From contig NC_016818.1 of the NCBI RefSeq assembly GCF_000241955.1, positions 3,906,001 through 3,970,000 of the forward strand: a stretch of DNA of 64,000 nt. Reading direction: 5' to 3'. A program made the translations under genes and the position numbers. Source of the stretch: Rahnella aquatilis CIP 78.65 = ATCC 33071. Its GTDB lineage: Bacteria; Pseudomonadota; Gammaproteobacteria; Enterobacterales; Enterobacteriaceae. The notes below the pieces were generated by a model. The model made no database searches and had not been told where the DNA came from. It worked only from the letters and a program-made list of their open reading frames with translations. Of this stretch, positions 44,822 through 56,150 are shown in pieces (the stretch's first letter is position 1; each line of letters opens with the position of its first letter).

Positions 44822-46273
44822 TTACTGTGCCAGCAGGTAAATTGAGGTGTTGCCACGCTGGATATCCAGCGCCAGAACGTTTGGCTTGGTGTCGAGAATT
44901 TTACGCAGCTCACCCAGATTGGTCACTTTCTGCTGATTCACACCCAGAATGACGTCGCCTTTTTTCAGGCCGATGCGTGCCGCCGTTGAGCCCGGTTTCA
45001 CTTCATCGACTTTCACGCCTTTCTGATCGCCCGCTGCGCCGTTACTCAGTTCAGCCCCTTCGATGCCGGTATAAATGTTGCCGGATTCAATTTTCGGTGT
45101 CTGAGTGCTTTGCTCGATGGTCACTTCAACGTTCATCGGTTTGCCCTCACGCAGCAGTCCGAGGGTCACTTTGGTGCCGATTGGCAGAGTGCCGATATCC
45201 GCGCGGAACGAAGCAAAACTGCTGATCGGTTTGCCGTTCATGCTCAGTATCACGTCACCGGCTTTAATGCCCGCTTTCTCCGCTGCAGATTTCGGCATGA
45301 CCTGGCTGATGAATGCGCCGCGCTGTGCATCCACCTTCATGGCTTTCGCCAGTTCGGAATTCAGCTCAGTCCCCATGATGCCCAGTTCACCGCGTTTCAC
45401 CTGACCGAATTCGATCATTTGTTTGGACAGGTTTTTCACCATGTTACTTGGGATCGCAAAACCGATACCGATGTTGCCGCCGTCCGGTGCCAGGATCGCC
45501 GTGTTAAGGCCAATCAGTTCACCGTTCAGGTTCACCAGCGCACCGCCGGAGTTACCGCGGTTGATCGCCGCATCCGTCTGGATGAAGTTTTCGTAGTTCT
45601 CAATATTCAGGCCGGAACGACCCAGTGCAGAAACGATACCGGAAGTCACGGTTTCGCCCAGACCATACGGGTTACCGATTGCCACGGTGTAATCACCCAC
45701 ACGCAGTTGTTCGGAGTCCGCCATCTTAATGGCCGTCAGGTTTTTCGCATTCTGTAACTGAATAACCGCGATGTCAGAACGCGGGTCCTTGCCAATGACT
45801 TTCGCCTCGAATTTGCGGCCATCATTGAGCTGTACGCTGATTTTGGTGGCGTTATCAACCACGTGGTTGTTGGTGACCACATACCCTTTGTCGGCATCAA
45901 TGATGACGCCGGAACCCAGCGCACGGAAATCTTCTTTCTGTTCAGGCGCAGGCTGGCCATCCGGCCCCTGACCGCCGCCCTGACAAACCGGAGAGCCCTG
46001 GAACGGCGAACCGTCCTGGCACAGCGGCGAATTCTGACCAAAGAATTGCTGGAACTGCTGACCCATGCGCGGCGTTTTTACCGGCGCACTGCCTTCAACG
46101 TTAACGCTCACCACAGAGGGCATCACTTTTTCAAGCATAGGTGCCAGACTGGGAAGCTGAGTGGTGCTGGTGCTGGAAGACGCTGTTTCAGCAGCCAGTG
46201 CAGAAGAAACCGGGGCCATTGCCATACCGATACTTAACGCTAATGCGCTGAGGAATAAACTCGATTTTTTCAT
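44822..46273 (-). CDS. degP: Periplasmic serine protease/chaperone DegP (HtrA)
   Basis: Degrades or refolds damaged envelope proteins. 483 residues with a signal peptide (cleavage after about residue 28, ALAAE). Catalytic triad H137 (TNNHVVD), D167 (PRSDIAV), S242 (RGNSGGAL). The Q-rich LA loop with two cysteines (C85, C97) that form a disulfide is present. PDZ1 (about 290-380) and PDZ2 (about 395-475) follow. A sigma-E-type promoter lies upstream. The degP-cdaR adjacency is conserved with E. coli, now separated by IS200. Confidence 0.97.
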   Translation of the reverse strand: MKKSSLFLSALALSIGMAMAPVSSALAAETASSSTSTTQLPSLAPMLEKVMPSVVSVNVEGSAPVKTPRMGQQFQQFFGQNSPLCQDGSPFQGSPVCQGGGQGPDGQPAPEQKEDFRALGSGVIIDADKGYVVTNNHVVDNATKISVQLNDGRKFEAKVIGKDPRSDIAVIQLQNAKNLTAIKMADSEQLRVGDYTVAIGNPYGLGETVTSGIVSALGRSGLNIENYENFIQTDAAINRGNSGGALVNLNGELIGLNTAILAPDGGNIGIGFAIPSNMVKNLSKQMIEFGQVKRGELGIMGTELNSELAKAMKVDAQRGAFISQVMPKSAAEKAGIKAGDVILSMNGKPISSFASFRADIGTLPIGTKVTLGLLREGKPMNVEVTIEQSTQTPKIESGNIYTGIEGAELSNGAAGDQKGVKVDEVKPGSTAARIGLKKGDVILGVNQQKVTNLGELRKILDTKPNVLALDIQRGNTSIYLLAQ

Positions 46274-46338
46274 TTTTCAGGATCTCTTAAAATTATTGTG
46301 GCAACCAGATTAGTCGCATTGCTTGGTAGTCGTGATAC

Positions 46339-46365
46339 TGAGATGTAATTAATAGCGTGAAGTTC
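46339..46365 (-). promoter_or_regulatory. Sigma-E promoter of degP
   Basis: On the minus strand, -35 GAACTT (46360-46365) and -10 TCTCA (46339-46343) are spaced by 16 bp, and the spacer CACGCTAT resembles the E. coli degP sigma-E promoter. The distance to the ATG is about 65 bp. A partial CpxR-like GTAAA lies further upstream near 46410. Confidence 0.75.
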
Positions 46366-46505
46366 ATCAGGGTCGAAATGACAATGGTAAAAAATTATTG
46401 TCAGCATTTACAAATGGCGATTTTTCAGACAGTTCCGTAAAGAAAATTAAAGAGAGTTCAATTTAATCCTTAACGTTAGCCTGACTAATTCGTATTACGG
46501 GTAAA

Positions 46506-48020
46506 CTATTCAGCGGCCATCAGCCTGCGATATTCGTCGTAGGCATAAAGGTCGGTCATTCCGCTGATATAATCCTGAATCATTCGCGCACGATAATAAA
46601 ACTCCTGTGCGGCATGTTCCGCGACCGGTAATCCTTCCAGCGCCGCTACGGCATTGTTGTAAGCCAGACGATGTTTGGCAGAAACCTTATGCAGCAGACG
46701 GGTTTCAATAGGATATTTCCTGTGCGTATCTTCCTGAACCAGCTGATTAAAATCTGTAAGCGGCATATCCAGCAACGGGCTGTAAATATCGAGTAATCCG
46801 CTGATCACCCGATAGCCTTGTAATTCCAGCTCCTCCACTTCGGGATGATTGAATACCTGTTTGAAGGCCACTGCTTTATAAATCTCTAACAACCGGTTGG
46901 CCTGGCTGTCATCTTCCAGCAACGCATGATTAAAGGTGCCCTGATAAATATCTTCTATATTATCAATGAACCGGCGGGCAGCATGCGGCACCAGTTGTTT
47001 CACCGTCTGAACGCGCAGCTCCATAAAGAAGTAATCCACCGGATTACGGAACGTTTTCGCTTTATCCATTTTCTCGTAAGCAGTGCGAACCACTTTATCG
47101 AAGAAGTCGTTTTTCTCTATCGCTCCCCACTCACGACACAGATAATTATAAAGCTGTTCAACGCTGAAAATACTTTTCTCAACCGCATCTTCCAGATCAG
47201 CAATGCAGTAAGAAATATCATCGGCCGCCTCCATAATGTAGGTAAGCGGAAAGCGGTTAAATTCACCCAACCCAAGTTCGCTGCGCAGTTTTTTGATGAA
47301 CGGCTCTTCCGCCAGATAAAAACCCGGTTTTTTCATCAGGTAATCATGCGAAGGCAGTTTGGTCATTGAATACGCAGGGCGGGTATATTTCAGAATGCAG
47401 GCGGTCTGACTGTAAGTGAGATTGAGTTTCAGTAAGGTGAATACCAGCCGGATGGCCTGCGCATTGCCTTCAAAATTAGACAGGTCGTAGCGGATTTTAC
47501 TGCGCAACTGGTTCAGTTCAGCGTCGCCTGGCGTCAGGCGCAAACAGGTGACCAGACAGGCATCAGTTTCCTGCGGCGTTTCGCCACAACCGGCGGTATC
47601 CATCCGCCTGGCGAACCAGTTGTTAATGGCGGATTCACCAAAATGGCCGAACGGCGGATTGCCGATGTCGTGCATCAGGCATGCCATTTCGACCACACTT
47701 TCAAAGGGGTCGGTCACCTCGTCCAGCCCGTAAGATTCCAGCTTTTCCTGCCAGCGCAGGCGATGCAGAATCTCTTTAGCAATGTGACGCCCGACCTGCT
47801 GAACTTCAAGGGAGTGCGTCAGGCGGCTACGAACGGCGGCGTTTTTCTCCAGCGGAAAAACCTGTGTCTTTTGTTGCAGGCGGCGGATGGCAGCCGAGTT
47901 GATAATGCGCCCGCGATCGCTTTCGAACTGACGAACGACGTCATAAGCATCGCGTGCCTCGATCGGGGCGCTGAAAGGACGCTGAAAATTGAATTTCGCT
48001 TTAAAATCGATCCCGGACAT
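46506..48020 (-). CDS. dgt: dGTP triphosphohydrolase Dgt
   Basis: Hydrolyses dGTP to deoxyguanosine and triphosphate. 504 residues (E. coli 505). HD-domain metal ligands: H in [14 protein letters not shown] and the HD pair in [42 protein letters not shown] at about residues 40-65 is characteristic. The ATG at 48020 has GGTGGGA upstream; the ATG at 48050 would add ten residues without support. Divergent from mtn, as in E. coli. Confidence 0.96.
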   Translation of the reverse strand: MSGIDFKAKFNFQRPFSAPIEARDAYDVVRQFESDRGRIINSAAIRRLQQKTQVFPLEKNAAVRSRLTHSLEVQQVGRHIAKEILHRLRWQEKLESYGLDEVTDPFESVVEMACLMHDIGNPPFGHFGESAINNWFARRMDTAGCGETPQETDACLVTCLRLTPGDAELNQLRSKIRYDLSNFEGNAQAIRLVFTLLKLNLTYSQTACILKYTRPAYSMTKLPSHDYLMKKPGFYLAEEPFIKKLRSELGLGEFNRFPLTYIMEAADDISYCIADLEDAVEKSIFSVEQLYNYLCREWGAIEKNDFFDKVVRTAYEKMDKAKTFRNPVDYFFMELRVQTVKQLVPHAARRFIDNIEDIYQGTFNHALLEDDSQANRLLEIYKAVAFKQVFNHPEVEELELQGYRVISGLLDIYSPLLDMPLTDFNQLVQEDTHRKYPIETRLLHKVSAKHRLAYNNAVAALEGLPVAEHAAQEFYYRARMIQDYISGMTDLYAYDEYRRLMAAE

Positions 48021-48203
48021 GATTTCCCACCTTTTCAGCCACTCACACACCAGGCCGATGCGCTTTTTGCATTAACAACCTGCATCCCAAACGGATTATT
48101 TCTTACCTTTAGCCATGATAGACTATCGCACATTGTTTTCGTGATTAAACCGTCAATTCCGCACAGGCTGCGGCTCATTCCAACCACATCTGCGAGTATT
48201 CAT

Positions 48204-48908
48204 ATGAAAGTAGGCATTATCGGTGCAATGGAGCAGGAAGTGACCCTGCTGCGCGACAAGATTATCAACCGTAAGACTATCGAACGCGCAGGCTGCGAAA
48301 TCTATACCGGCCAGTTAAATGGCGTGGACGTGGCGCTGCTGAAATCCGGCATTGGTAAAGTGTCTGCGGCCATGGGTACCACACTGCTGCTGGAACATTG
48401 CCGTCCTGATGTGGTGATCAACACCGGTTCCGCTGGCGGTCTGGCGAAGACCCTGAAAGTCGGTGATATCGTCGTGTCTGATGAAGTGCGTTATCACGAT
48501 GCTGACGTCACCGCGTTTGGCTATGAACCGGGCCAGATGGCCGGTTGTCCGCCTGCGTTCACCGCTGATCCGGCGCTGATTGAACTGGCAGAAAACTGCA
48601 TCCGTGAACTGAACCTGAACGCCGTACGCGGTCTGGTTTGCAGCGGTGACGCGTTCATCAATGGCGCAGCGCCTCTGGCACGTATCCGCGCAACCTTCCC
48701 GACCGTGGCGGCTGTCGAAATGGAAGCCGCGGCTATCGGTCACGTTTGCCACCTGTTCGGGACACCGTTTGTGGTCGTTCGCGCCATTTCTGACGTCGCT
48801 GATGGTGAATCTCACCTGAGCTTTGAAGAATTCCTGGTTGTCGCCGCACAGCAATCCACCCTGATGGTGGATGCGATGCTGACAGCACTGGCGGCTTTTG
48901 AAGAATAA
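48204..48908 (+). CDS. mtn: 5'-methylthioadenosine/S-adenosylhomocysteine nucleosidase
   Basis: Cleaves adenine from MTA, SAH and 5'-deoxyadenosine, feeding methionine salvage and AI-2 synthesis. 234 residues (E. coli 232). Start [18 protein letters not shown] is the family N-terminus; the catalytic acid Asp lies in [12 protein letters not shown], and the substrate Glu in [11 protein letters not shown]. The frame is open upstream, but conservation fixes the start at 48204. Its stop overlaps the btuF ATG by 1 bp. Confidence 0.96.
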   Translation: MKVGIIGAMEQEVTLLRDKIINRKTIERAGCEIYTGQLNGVDVALLKSGIGKVSAAMGTTLLLEHCRPDVVINTGSAGGLAKTLKVGDIVVSDEVRYHDADVTAFGYEPGQMAGCPPAFTADPALIELAENCIRELNLNAVRGLVCSGDAFINGAAPLARIRATFPTVAAVEMEAAAIGHVCHLFGTPFVVVRAISDVADGESHLSFEEFLVVAAQQSTLMVDAMLTALAAFEE

Positions 48909-49720
48909 TGATGCACCGGTTCTGTCTCATACTGATGTGCCTGCTGCTGCCTGTGGCGGCGACTGCGGCACCGGCGCAACGGGTGATCAGTCTGGCACCC
49001 AATCTGACAGAACTGGCATTTGCCGCCGGTCTGGGTGATCGGATAATCGGAGTTAGTGCTTACTCCGATTATCCGCCGCAAGCCAGCAAGCTCGAACAGG
49101 TGGCGAACTGGCAGGGGATCAACGTCGAACGTATTGTGACGCTGAAACCTGACTTAGTGCTCGCCTGGCGGGGCGGCACCCCGCAACGTCCGCTGGATCA
49201 GCTGATTTCGCTCGGCATCCCCGTTATCTATCTTGATCCGCAAAATGCGGAACAGGTGGCGCAGGCGCTGGAACAGCTTGCGGTGTACAGCCCATCTGCG
49301 GAAAACGCAAAACGCGCTGCTGCTGATTTTCGTCAGCAATGGCAGGCGCTGAAGCTGAAATATCATCGCCAAAAGCCCGTTTCTGCCTTTATTCAGTTCG
49401 GCACCCAGCCACTGTTTACCGCCGCCGCGACCACCATGCAAAGCGAAGTGCTTAACGTCTGCGGGGGTAAAAATATTTTCGCCGACAGCCGTGTGCCCTG
49501 GCCTCAGGTCAGCCGGGAACAGGTTTTAAGCCGTCATCCTCAGGTTATTGTGATATCAGGCGGAAAATCACAAAAACAGGTGATCGAGGATTACTGGCGC
49601 TCCATGCTCAGCGCGCAGGTTATCGCACTGGATCCCGACTGGTTCAGCCGGGCCGGGCCGCGCATTCTCCTGGCTGCACAACAACTTTGTCCGCAGCTTG
49701 CCGCCCTGCCTGAAGGGTGA
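48908..49720 (+). CDS. btuF: Vitamin B12 periplasmic binding protein BtuF
   Basis: Binds cobalamin in the periplasm and delivers it to BtuCD. 270 residues; signal peptide of about 20 residues ending at TAAPA. Family segments [35 protein letters not shown] and [22 protein letters not shown] are present. Coupled to mtn by overlap, as in E. coli; btuC and btuD are elsewhere. Terminator follows. Confidence 0.95.
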   Translation: MMHRFCLILMCLLLPVAATAAPAQRVISLAPNLTELAFAAGLGDRIIGVSAYSDYPPQASKLEQVANWQGINVERIVTLKPDLVLAWRGGTPQRPLDQLISLGIPVIYLDPQNAEQVAQALEQLAVYSPSAENAKRAAADFRQQWQALKLKYHRQKPVSAFIQFGTQPLFTAAATTMQSEVLNVCGGKNIFADSRVPWPQVSREQVLSRHPQVIVISGGKSQKQVIEDYWRSMLSAQVIALDPDWFSRAGPRILLAAQQLCPQLAALPEG

Positions 49721-49768
49721 ATGCTTACTTACCTGAGCACCCTTTTCATCCGCCGATTAATCAAAAAT

Positions 49769-49804
49769 AAAAAAGCCCGTCTGCATAGCAAACGGGCTTT
49801 TTCT
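49769..49804. terminator. Bidirectional terminator between btuF and erpA
   Basis: Stem AAAAGCCCGT / ACGGGCTTTT with an 11-nt loop; T-run on both strands. Convergent genes. Confidence 0.88.
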
Positions 49805-49817
49805 TTAAGACGGATAT

Positions 49818-50177
49818 TTAGATACTAAAGGAAGAACCACAGCCGCACGTCGTTTTGGCATTCGGGTTGGTCACCACAAAACGTGAACCTTCCAGACCTT
49901 CGGTGTAATCCACCGAACCGCCGACCAGATATTGCAGGCTCATCGGGTCAACCACCAGCGCCACACCGGCTTTTTCGATGGTCATGTCGCCATCATTAAT
50001 TTTGTCGTCAAAGGTGAAACCGTACTGGAAACCGCTGCAACCGCCGCCGGTGATATACACGCGCAGTTTCAGGTTCGGGTTTTCTTCATCGGAAATCAGG
50101 TTTTTCACCTTGCGCGCCGCGGCCTCAGTAAACTGTAACGGCAACGCGGTTGTTTCATTCAACAATGCTTCACTCAT
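49818..50177 (-). CDS. erpA: Iron-sulfur cluster insertion protein ErpA
   Basis: A-type Fe-S carrier that delivers clusters to essential targets such as IspG and IspH. 119 residues (E. coli 114). The three cluster-binding cysteines are C in GGGCSGF and C-G-C (TTCGCGSSF) near the C-terminus. AGTGAG-type ribosome binding site. Lone gene, as in E. coli. Confidence 0.96.
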   Translation of the reverse strand: MSEALLNETTALPLQFTEAAARKVKNLISDEENPNLKLRVYITGGGCSGFQYGFTFDDKINDGDMTIEKAGVALVVDPMSLQYLVGGSVDYTEGLEGSRFVVTNPNAKTTCGCGSSFSI

Positions 50178-50265
50178 AATTTCTCACTCCCAATCCGCAT
50201 TTGTTCAGGCCGCCGGATTGACTGTCTGAATAATATACTCATTATCTTATACCTGAGTTAATGCT

Positions 50266-51732
50266 TCAAGTATGGGCATTTTTGGCTGCGCTGTCCTGCT
50301 TATTGGTGCCTTCGGCGACGAAACCGTCCTGCGCTTTTTCGGCATTCTCACGTTCCTGCTTCTGTAAGGTGCGGGTCAATATGGCGGAATACAAGGGTTT
50401 ACCGCCCAAAAACTGCGCCAGCAGGGTCGCGCCCAGACAGGTAATGATCATCGGTAAAATCAGCTGATAATTATCGGTCATCTCCAGCACCAGCACGATG
50501 CCGGTCAGCGGTGCACGCACGCTGGCGGCAAATAACGCGCCCATTCCGGCGATGGCAAAGGTGGCAGGCTGAATGCCGTATTGCGGGAACCACGCCAGTG
50601 CCGCCGTGCCAAATGCTGTGCCGAGCAACGTGCCCAGCGCCAGCATCGGGGCAAAAATCCCGCCCGGTGCGCCGGAGGCAAAGCACAGCAGCGTAGTCAC
50701 CACGCGGACAACAAAGATCACCAGCAACATCATCAGGCTGTATTTTCCTGCCGCCGCCAGCGGGATCAGCGCAAATCCACCGCCGGTGACTTCCTGATGC
50801 ACCAGCCCGAGCAGGCCGCAGAATCCTCCCAACATGCCGCCGATAAGCAGGATTTTTCGCAGATTTCCGCCATGCACGCGGGCAAACATATCCTGCGTGC
50901 GGAAAATCAGCGCATTGAAACTGACGCCGACCACACCAAAGACCATGCCTAAGACGAGATACAACCACAGCGTATTGAGCGGCGCACTCGCCAGCCTGCC
51001 GACTTCAATCACCGCGCCGTCGCCGTTGAAAATACGGAAAACAATGCTCGACATGATCACGCCGATAAACACGGCTTTTATCGAAATCAGGCTGTAACGG
51101 AACTGCAGTCGCATCTCTTCGAGAATGAACAGGATACCGGCCAGCGGCGCGTTAAATGCCGCAGAAAGCCCGGCCGCCGCACCGGTTGCCAGTAACGAAT
51201 GCCGCGCCTCCGCGCTGCGCAGCCGGAAAATATCGACCATCATTTTCCCGACATTCGCGCCCATCTGCACCGTTGGCCCTTCCCTTCCCAGCACCATACC
51301 CGCGCCGAGCGTGCCCATGCCGCCAAAGAATTTCACCGGGATCACGCGCCACCAGCGCACCGGCCGTAGTTCCTCCAGCGCGCCTTCGATTTCAGGAATA
51401 CCTGAACCGCCCGCTTCAGGCGCATAACGCCGGACCAGATAATAGCCGACCATCGCCAGCGCGGCGGAAAACACAAACGTCAGCGGCCACAGCAGGATCC
51501 AGTAATCACTGAAGACGCCCAGCCCGGAAAGCCGGACCGCCATCACCCGGTTCACCGCTTTTTCGAATGCCACGCCGAGTAAACCGGCGACCGTGCCAAC
51601 CACGGCGGCGACAAGCAAAATGGTGACCGGCGTTTTATCGCGACGCAGTACAAGGCGCAGGATTTCGCTACGTTTGCGCGGGCCGCGCACGGGCGCATCC
51701 GCTAAAATTTCAGTGTCTGATTCATTCATCAC
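50266..51732 (-). CDS. clcA: H+/Cl- exchange transporter ClcA
   Basis: Two chloride for one proton antiporter of the inner membrane, part of extreme acid resistance. 488 residues (E. coli 473). Chloride-binding sequences [24 protein letters not shown], and [14 protein letters not shown] are present; the proton glutamate is in GREGP. The C-terminal tail is somewhat longer than in E. coli. Divergent from hemL. Confidence 0.95.
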   Translation of the reverse strand: MMNESDTEILADAPVRGPRKRSEILRLVLRRDKTPVTILLVAAVVGTVAGLLGVAFEKAVNRVMAVRLSGLGVFSDYWILLWPLTFVFSAALAMVGYYLVRRYAPEAGGSGIPEIEGALEELRPVRWWRVIPVKFFGGMGTLGAGMVLGREGPTVQMGANVGKMMVDIFRLRSAEARHSLLATGAAAGLSAAFNAPLAGILFILEEMRLQFRYSLISIKAVFIGVIMSSIVFRIFNGDGAVIEVGRLASAPLNTLWLYLVLGMVFGVVGVSFNALIFRTQDMFARVHGGNLRKILLIGGMLGGFCGLLGLVHQEVTGGGFALIPLAAAGKYSLMMLLVIFVVRVVTTLLCFASGAPGGIFAPMLALGTLLGTAFGTAALAWFPQYGIQPATFAIAGMGALFAASVRAPLTGIVLVLEMTDNYQLILPMIITCLGATLLAQFLGGKPLYSAILTRTLQKQERENAEKAQDGFVAEGTNKQDSAAKNAHT

Positions 51733-51914
51733 GCAAAGTGAAATACAGAAAAGGTTATGGAAGATGAGTGGATTTAATCATACAAATTACCGTCCTGACA
51801 GGATCTGCAACAAAATGCCGCACGGTTTACGGTTTGATAACGCCGCTCAGTTCACTAGAATGGGCGCGTTAATCTTTCCATGACATATTACCCCAGCAAT
51901 TCAGGAGCCGAATA

Positions 51915-53201
51915 ATGAGTAAGTCAGAAAGTCTGTTCACGCAGGCGCAAGCGCTAATCCCGGGCGGTGTTAACTCGCCGGTACGTGCCTTCTCCGGCGT
52001 TGGCGGCGTCCCCTTATTCATCGCGCGCGCTGACGGCGCTTTCCTGTTTGATGCCGATGGTAAAGCCTACATCGACTACGTGGGTTCATGGGGGCCGATG
52101 GTGCTTGGCCATAACAACGCCGAAATCCGCAATGCGGTGATTGAAGCGGCTGAGCGCGGCCTGAGCTTTGGTGCGCCGACCGAGATGGAAGTCAGAATGG
52201 CCGAACTGGTGACCGGTCTGGTACCCAGCATGGACATGGTGCGCATGGTGAACTCCGGCACCGAAGCGACGATGAGCGCAATTCGTCTGGCGCGTGGTTT
52301 CACCCATCGCGATAAAATCGTCAAATTCGAAGGCTGCTATCACGGCCATGCCGACTGCCTGCTGGTGAAAGCCGGTTCAGGCGCACTGACCCTCGGGCAG
52401 CCAAACTCTCCGGGCGTACCGGCTGATTTCGCCAAACACACGCTGACCTGTACCTATAATGATCTGGATTCTGTCCGCGCGGCGTTCGAACAATTCCCTG
52501 ACGATATCGCCTGTATCATCGTTGAGCCGGTCGCTGGCAACATGAACTGTGTGCCGCCACTGCCGGAATTCCTGCCGGGTCTGCGCAAGATTTGTGATGA
52601 ATTTGGCGCACTGTTGATCATCGACGAAGTCATGACCGGTTTCCGTGTGGCGCTGGGCGGTGCTCAGGAGTACTACGACGTCACGCCGGATCTGACCTGC
52701 CTGGGCAAAATCATCGGCGGCGGGATGCCGGTGGGCGCCTTTGGTGGTCGCCGCGATGTGATGGAAGCGCTGGCACCGACCGGTCCGGTCTATCAGGCGG
52801 GTACACTTTCCGGTAACCCGATTGCCATGGCAGCCGGTATTGCCTGCCTGACGCAGGTCGCACAACCGGGCGTTCATCAGACCCTGACCGAACGCACCAC
52901 CCAACTGGCCGAAGGCTTGCTGGACGCGGCACAGAAAGAAAATATTCCCTTCGTGGTGAACCACGTCGGCGGCATGTTCGGGCTGTTCTTCACCGATGCA
53001 CAAACCGTCACCTGCTATCAGGACGTGATGAAATGTGACGTTGAGCGTTTCAGGAAGTTCTTCCATCTGATGCTGGAAGAAGGCGTTTATCTGGCGCCTT
53101 CGGCGTTCGAAGCAGGCTTTATGTCTCTGGCGCATACGCAGGAAGATATTCAGCGCACGATTGATGCCGCACGTCGTTGCTTTGCAAAGATTAAAAAATA
53201 A
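51915..53201 (+). CDS. hemL: Glutamate-1-semialdehyde 2,1-aminomutase HemL
   Basis: Converts glutamate-1-semialdehyde to 5-aminolevulinate in tetrapyrrole synthesis. 428 residues (E. coli 426). PLP lysine in [16 protein letters not shown] near residue 265; [12 protein letters not shown] at the N-terminus and [14 protein letters not shown] are diagnostic. AGGAG ribosome binding site. In E. coli, hemL borders fhuB directly; here an autotransporter gene sits between them. Confidence 0.97.
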   Translation: MSKSESLFTQAQALIPGGVNSPVRAFSGVGGVPLFIARADGAFLFDADGKAYIDYVGSWGPMVLGHNNAEIRNAVIEAAERGLSFGAPTEMEVRMAELVTGLVPSMDMVRMVNSGTEATMSAIRLARGFTHRDKIVKFEGCYHGHADCLLVKAGSGALTLGQPNSPGVPADFAKHTLTCTYNDLDSVRAAFEQFPDDIACIIVEPVAGNMNCVPPLPEFLPGLRKICDEFGALLIIDEVMTGFRVALGGAQEYYDVTPDLTCLGKIIGGGMPVGAFGGRRDVMEALAPTGPVYQAGTLSGNPIAMAAGIACLTQVAQPGVHQTLTERTTQLAEGLLDAAQKENIPFVVNHVGGMFGLFFTDAQTVTCYQDVMKCDVERFRKFFHLMLEEGVYLAPSAFEAGFMSLAHTQEDIQRTIDAARRCFAKIKK

Positions 53202-53219
53202 AAACGCCTTTCATATTTG

Positions 53220-53238
53220 CGGGGGATATAATTCCCCC
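53220..53238 (+). terminator. Weak hairpin after hemL
   Basis: GGGGGATATAATTCCCCC-type stem about 20 bp after the hemL stop. It lacks a U-tract, so termination there is uncertain. Confidence 0.35.
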
Positions 53239-53330
53239 TCATTACATATAATTAATTTATTTTATTTAGAACGCCATAAAAATTATAATTCCTATTGCTT
53301 TCATCAATCATTATGAATATCAAAAAGGAA

Positions 53331-53338
53331 TTTTTTTT
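53331..53338 (+). repeat. T8 homopolymer tract at the autotransporter start
   Basis: Eight T between AAGGA and the ATG at 53340. Slippage would change Shine-Dalgarno spacing or, if translation begins at 53295 or 53313, shift the frame. Confidence 0.85.
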
Positions 53339-53339
53339 A

Positions 53340-56102
53340 ATGGAATTTAACAACAATCTGCTTTCGGAGTGCAATACCGCTATTCTGACGAAATCCCGAT
53401 TTTCTTTAGTCATAATTGCTTTTTATACTGCACTGCCCATTTTTCTCGCCGGAGGGGGTGTTCCTGCTGCAATGGCTTCGTCCTTCCCTCAAAACACATC
53501 GTCGCTGTCTACAGCCCCATTCAGTGGTACAGATCAGACATTTACAGTTGATGAAAATGTTAGCGACGCCACTGGCGTTGGGATAACTGTTAGTGGCGAC
53601 GGAAATACCTTAGATATAAATGCAAACGATTCAGGAGTAGTGCCTGTAATATCAGGAGTGAGTGGCGTTGCCTTTTACGGAGGAAATGTCACCCTTAATA
53701 ACAATGCAAATATAATCTCGACCGGCACAGAATTAAGTGGGAAGGATGCTGGTGTTAATATCCAGGGAAATGGCACCGTTAATAACGGAACTTCCGGTTA
53801 TATCGAGTCACAATCCGATGGTATTTTCCTGTCAGATTTTTCTACCGTGAATAATAGCGGTGTTATTAAAGCATCGAATCCTACTTCAACCCGTACCGGT
53901 GTGTATTTCACCAGTGGTGGCAACTATAACGGCAACGAAACGGGCATAGTTGATAGCACTGGCTACGGGGTTGTGTTCAATTCCAGTCAGGCAGGAGATC
54001 CGCAAAGCCGGATGCTGAATTCAGGCACGATTAGCGGGAATGTAGATGGCGTGTTGGGAAGGGGAAACTCTGCCGGAACCATCATCAATCAGGCTGGAGG
54101 AACGATCAGTTCTGCGCAGGGTTCAGGCATCGTAATTTCTGATACCGCCAGCTTCGACATTGTTAATTACGGCACGATATCAGGGGCTGGGGGGGCGATT
54201 GACTACGCAGGCACTGGCAGCAATTCACTGGCACTTAGCACCGGCTCCGCGCTCAATGGGGATGTTATCAGCAGCACTGCGGACACCAATACGCTGGTGC
54301 TTTATGAAACCGGCACTGAAGATGCCAATTTTACAGGTGCTTCAGCCAGTACGGGTTTCAAAACGCTGACGATGGACGGCACTGACTGGACTCTGTCCGG
54401 CGATATCAACCTTACCGGCAGCGATGAATCAACATTGTTAGTTAACAGCGGTAAGCTGACACTGAGTGGTAATGTCACCTCGGCGGGAAATACCCAAATT
54501 AATACGGGCGGCGGAATGTTGGTCGACGCTACCGGTTCCCTCACCACGCCGGAAATTAATGTCGCCCAAGGTGCCTGGTTTGCGTCCCAGGGAAGTGTCA
54601 CCGGAGACATTAATAACAGCGGTACAGTGATGGCTTATAATGCCCTCACCGGCGAAGAGTCAGAGGCGGCAGGCACAACAACTTTGCAAGGAAATATGTC
54701 AAACAGCGGTTCATTAGTGCTGGGCGGTGGGCAAACCGGTAATACCTATGTCATTACAGGTGACTATACGGGGGATAACGGAACCGTTGTTATCAACAGC
54801 GAACTGGGTGGCGATGATTCACTGACCGATAAACTGGTGATTCAGGGTAACAGCTACGGGCAATCCTCCCTGACCGTCAATAATATCGGTGGAATGGGGG
54901 CGGAAACCCTGCAAGGCATGGAGGTGATAAGCGTTGATGGCACTTCTGCCGGGCAGTTCTCGCTGGGAAACCGCGCGGTTGCCGGGGCTTATGAATACAA
55001 TTTATTTCAAAATGAAAATGATGGCAGCTGGTACCTGAGCTCGGCAACAAGCCCGACTCCGACACCCGATCCAGAACCTACTCCTGAACCGGAGCCGACA
55101 CCGGACCCAGTTCCCGACCCGACACCGGCTCCTGTTCCCGACCCGACACCGGACCCTGTTCCCGAACCATCGCTTTACCGCCCTGAAACCGGCGCGTATC
55201 TCGGTAACCAACTGGCGGCACAGCGGATGTTTACTTTACAACTGCATGACCGGGACAGCGCACAAAAGAGTGAAGATGAACAAGCCTGGGTACTGCTCCA
55301 CAGTGACGCGACTCAGCTCAATGCTGCCGACGGTGAGTTATCGCTTGATACAAACAGTACTGCCCTGCAATTAGGCACCAGCCTCCTGACTCAGGACACG
55401 GTGAATGGCGGTCAGTACCAGTTGGGGATCATGGCAGGCATCGGTGACAGCAGAACCAAATCTCATGCTGACGGTGATCATTACAGAGCAACGGGTAAGG
55501 TCAACGGGTACAGCATCGGAGGCTATGCTACCTGGTATCAGGACGTGAAAAATCAGAAAGGATGGTATGTCGACAGCTGGGCGCAATACGGATGGTATGA
55601 CAACAGCGTACAAGGCGATGGCCTGGACCCAGAGAAATACCGCAGCCAGGGCGTGCAGGCTTCAGTGGAAACGGGCTATCTGCTGGCTTTCGGCCAGTCC
55701 GCAACCCGTGAATGGACGGTTGAGCCTCAGGTGCAGGCTGTCTACAACCGTTATGACAGTGAAAATCATACCGAAACCAACGGCAGCCGCATTACCGGCG
55801 GCAGTGATGATTCACTGCTAAGCCGGGCTGGGGTTCGTTTATCAAATCGTAACGTCAATGACAGTAATGCACTGACACCTTATGTGGAAGCGAACTGGGA
55901 AAAGGGTCAGTACGTTGACTCCCTGGACTTCAATGGTGACACCGTGAGCAATGATGCCCCGGAAAATCGCTATGGATTACGGGTAGGTCTGACCGGAAAA
56001 GTCGCGAAAAACATGCAGATTTGGGGACAGGCTGGCTCTTATATTGGTGAGAAAAATTACACCAATTATCAGGCAGCCGTGGGCGTGAAAGTTAACTTTT
56101 AA
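53340..56102 (+). CDS. AIDA-type autotransporter (type Va) with Pro-rich linker
   Basis: About 920 residues from the ATG at 53340 (AAGGA upstream; starts at 53295 and 53313 are also possible). An extended signal peptide (about 48 residues, ending AAMASS) leads to a passenger of repeated beta-helix strands rich in N, G, S, T. An autochaperone region (GMEVISVDGTSAGQFSLGN, AYEYNL, WYLSS) is followed by a P-T-P-D-P-E-P linker. The C-terminal 12-strand barrel starts with YRPETGAYLGNQLAAQRMF and ends in VNF. Probably a surface adhesin; the ligand is unknown. It is inserted between hemL and fhuB with its own terminator, suggesting acquisition. Confidence 0.9.
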   Translation: MEFNNNLLSECNTAILTKSRFSLVIIAFYTALPIFLAGGGVPAAMASSFPQNTSSLSTAPFSGTDQTFTVDENVSDATGVGITVSGDGNTLDINANDSGVVPVISGVSGVAFYGGNVTLNNNANIISTGTELSGKDAGVNIQGNGTVNNGTSGYIESQSDGIFLSDFSTVNNSGVIKASNPTSTRTGVYFTSGGNYNGNETGIVDSTGYGVVFNSSQAGDPQSRMLNSGTISGNVDGVLGRGNSAGTIINQAGGTISSAQGSGIVISDTASFDIVNYGTISGAGGAIDYAGTGSNSLALSTGSALNGDVISSTADTNTLVLYETGTEDANFTGASASTGFKTLTMDGTDWTLSGDINLTGSDESTLLVNSGKLTLSGNVTSAGNTQINTGGGMLVDATGSLTTPEINVAQGAWFASQGSVTGDINNSGTVMAYNALTGEESEAAGTTTLQGNMSNSGSLVLGGGQTGNTYVITGDYTGDNGTVVINSELGGDDSLTDKLVIQGNSYGQSSLTVNNIGGMGAETLQGMEVISVDGTSAGQFSLGNRAVAGAYEYNLFQNENDGSWYLSSATSPTPTPDPEPTPEPEPTPDPVPDPTPAPVPDPTPDPVPEPSLYRPETGAYLGNQLAAQRMFTLQLHDRDSAQKSEDEQAWVLLHSDATQLNAADGELSLDTNSTALQLGTSLLTQDTVNGGQYQLGIMAGIGDSRTKSHADGDHYRATGKVNGYSIGGYATWYQDVKNQKGWYVDSWAQYGWYDNSVQGDGLDPEKYRSQGVQASVETGYLLAFGQSATREWTVEPQVQAVYNRYDSENHTETNGSRITGGSDDSLLSRAGVRLSNRNVNDSNALTPYVEANWEKGQYVDSLDFNGDTVSNDAPENRYGLRVGLTGKVAKNMQIWGQAGSYIGEKNYTNYQAAVGVKVNF

Positions 56103-56120
56103 GTCCGGACTGACAATGTG

Positions 56121-56149
56121 AAAGGGCGCTCACCAGAGCGCCCTTTTTT
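56121..56149. terminator. Terminator after the autotransporter
   Basis: Stem AAAGGGCGCTC / GAGCGCCCTTT with a 4-nt loop followed by TTT; strong. It also flanks the end of fhuB on the minus strand. Confidence 0.92.
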
Positions 56150-56150
56150 G

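Noticed and set aside
47643..48203. N-terminal extension of mtn
   Set aside because: Overlaps dgt antisense; the conserved start [12 protein letters not shown] is at 48204.
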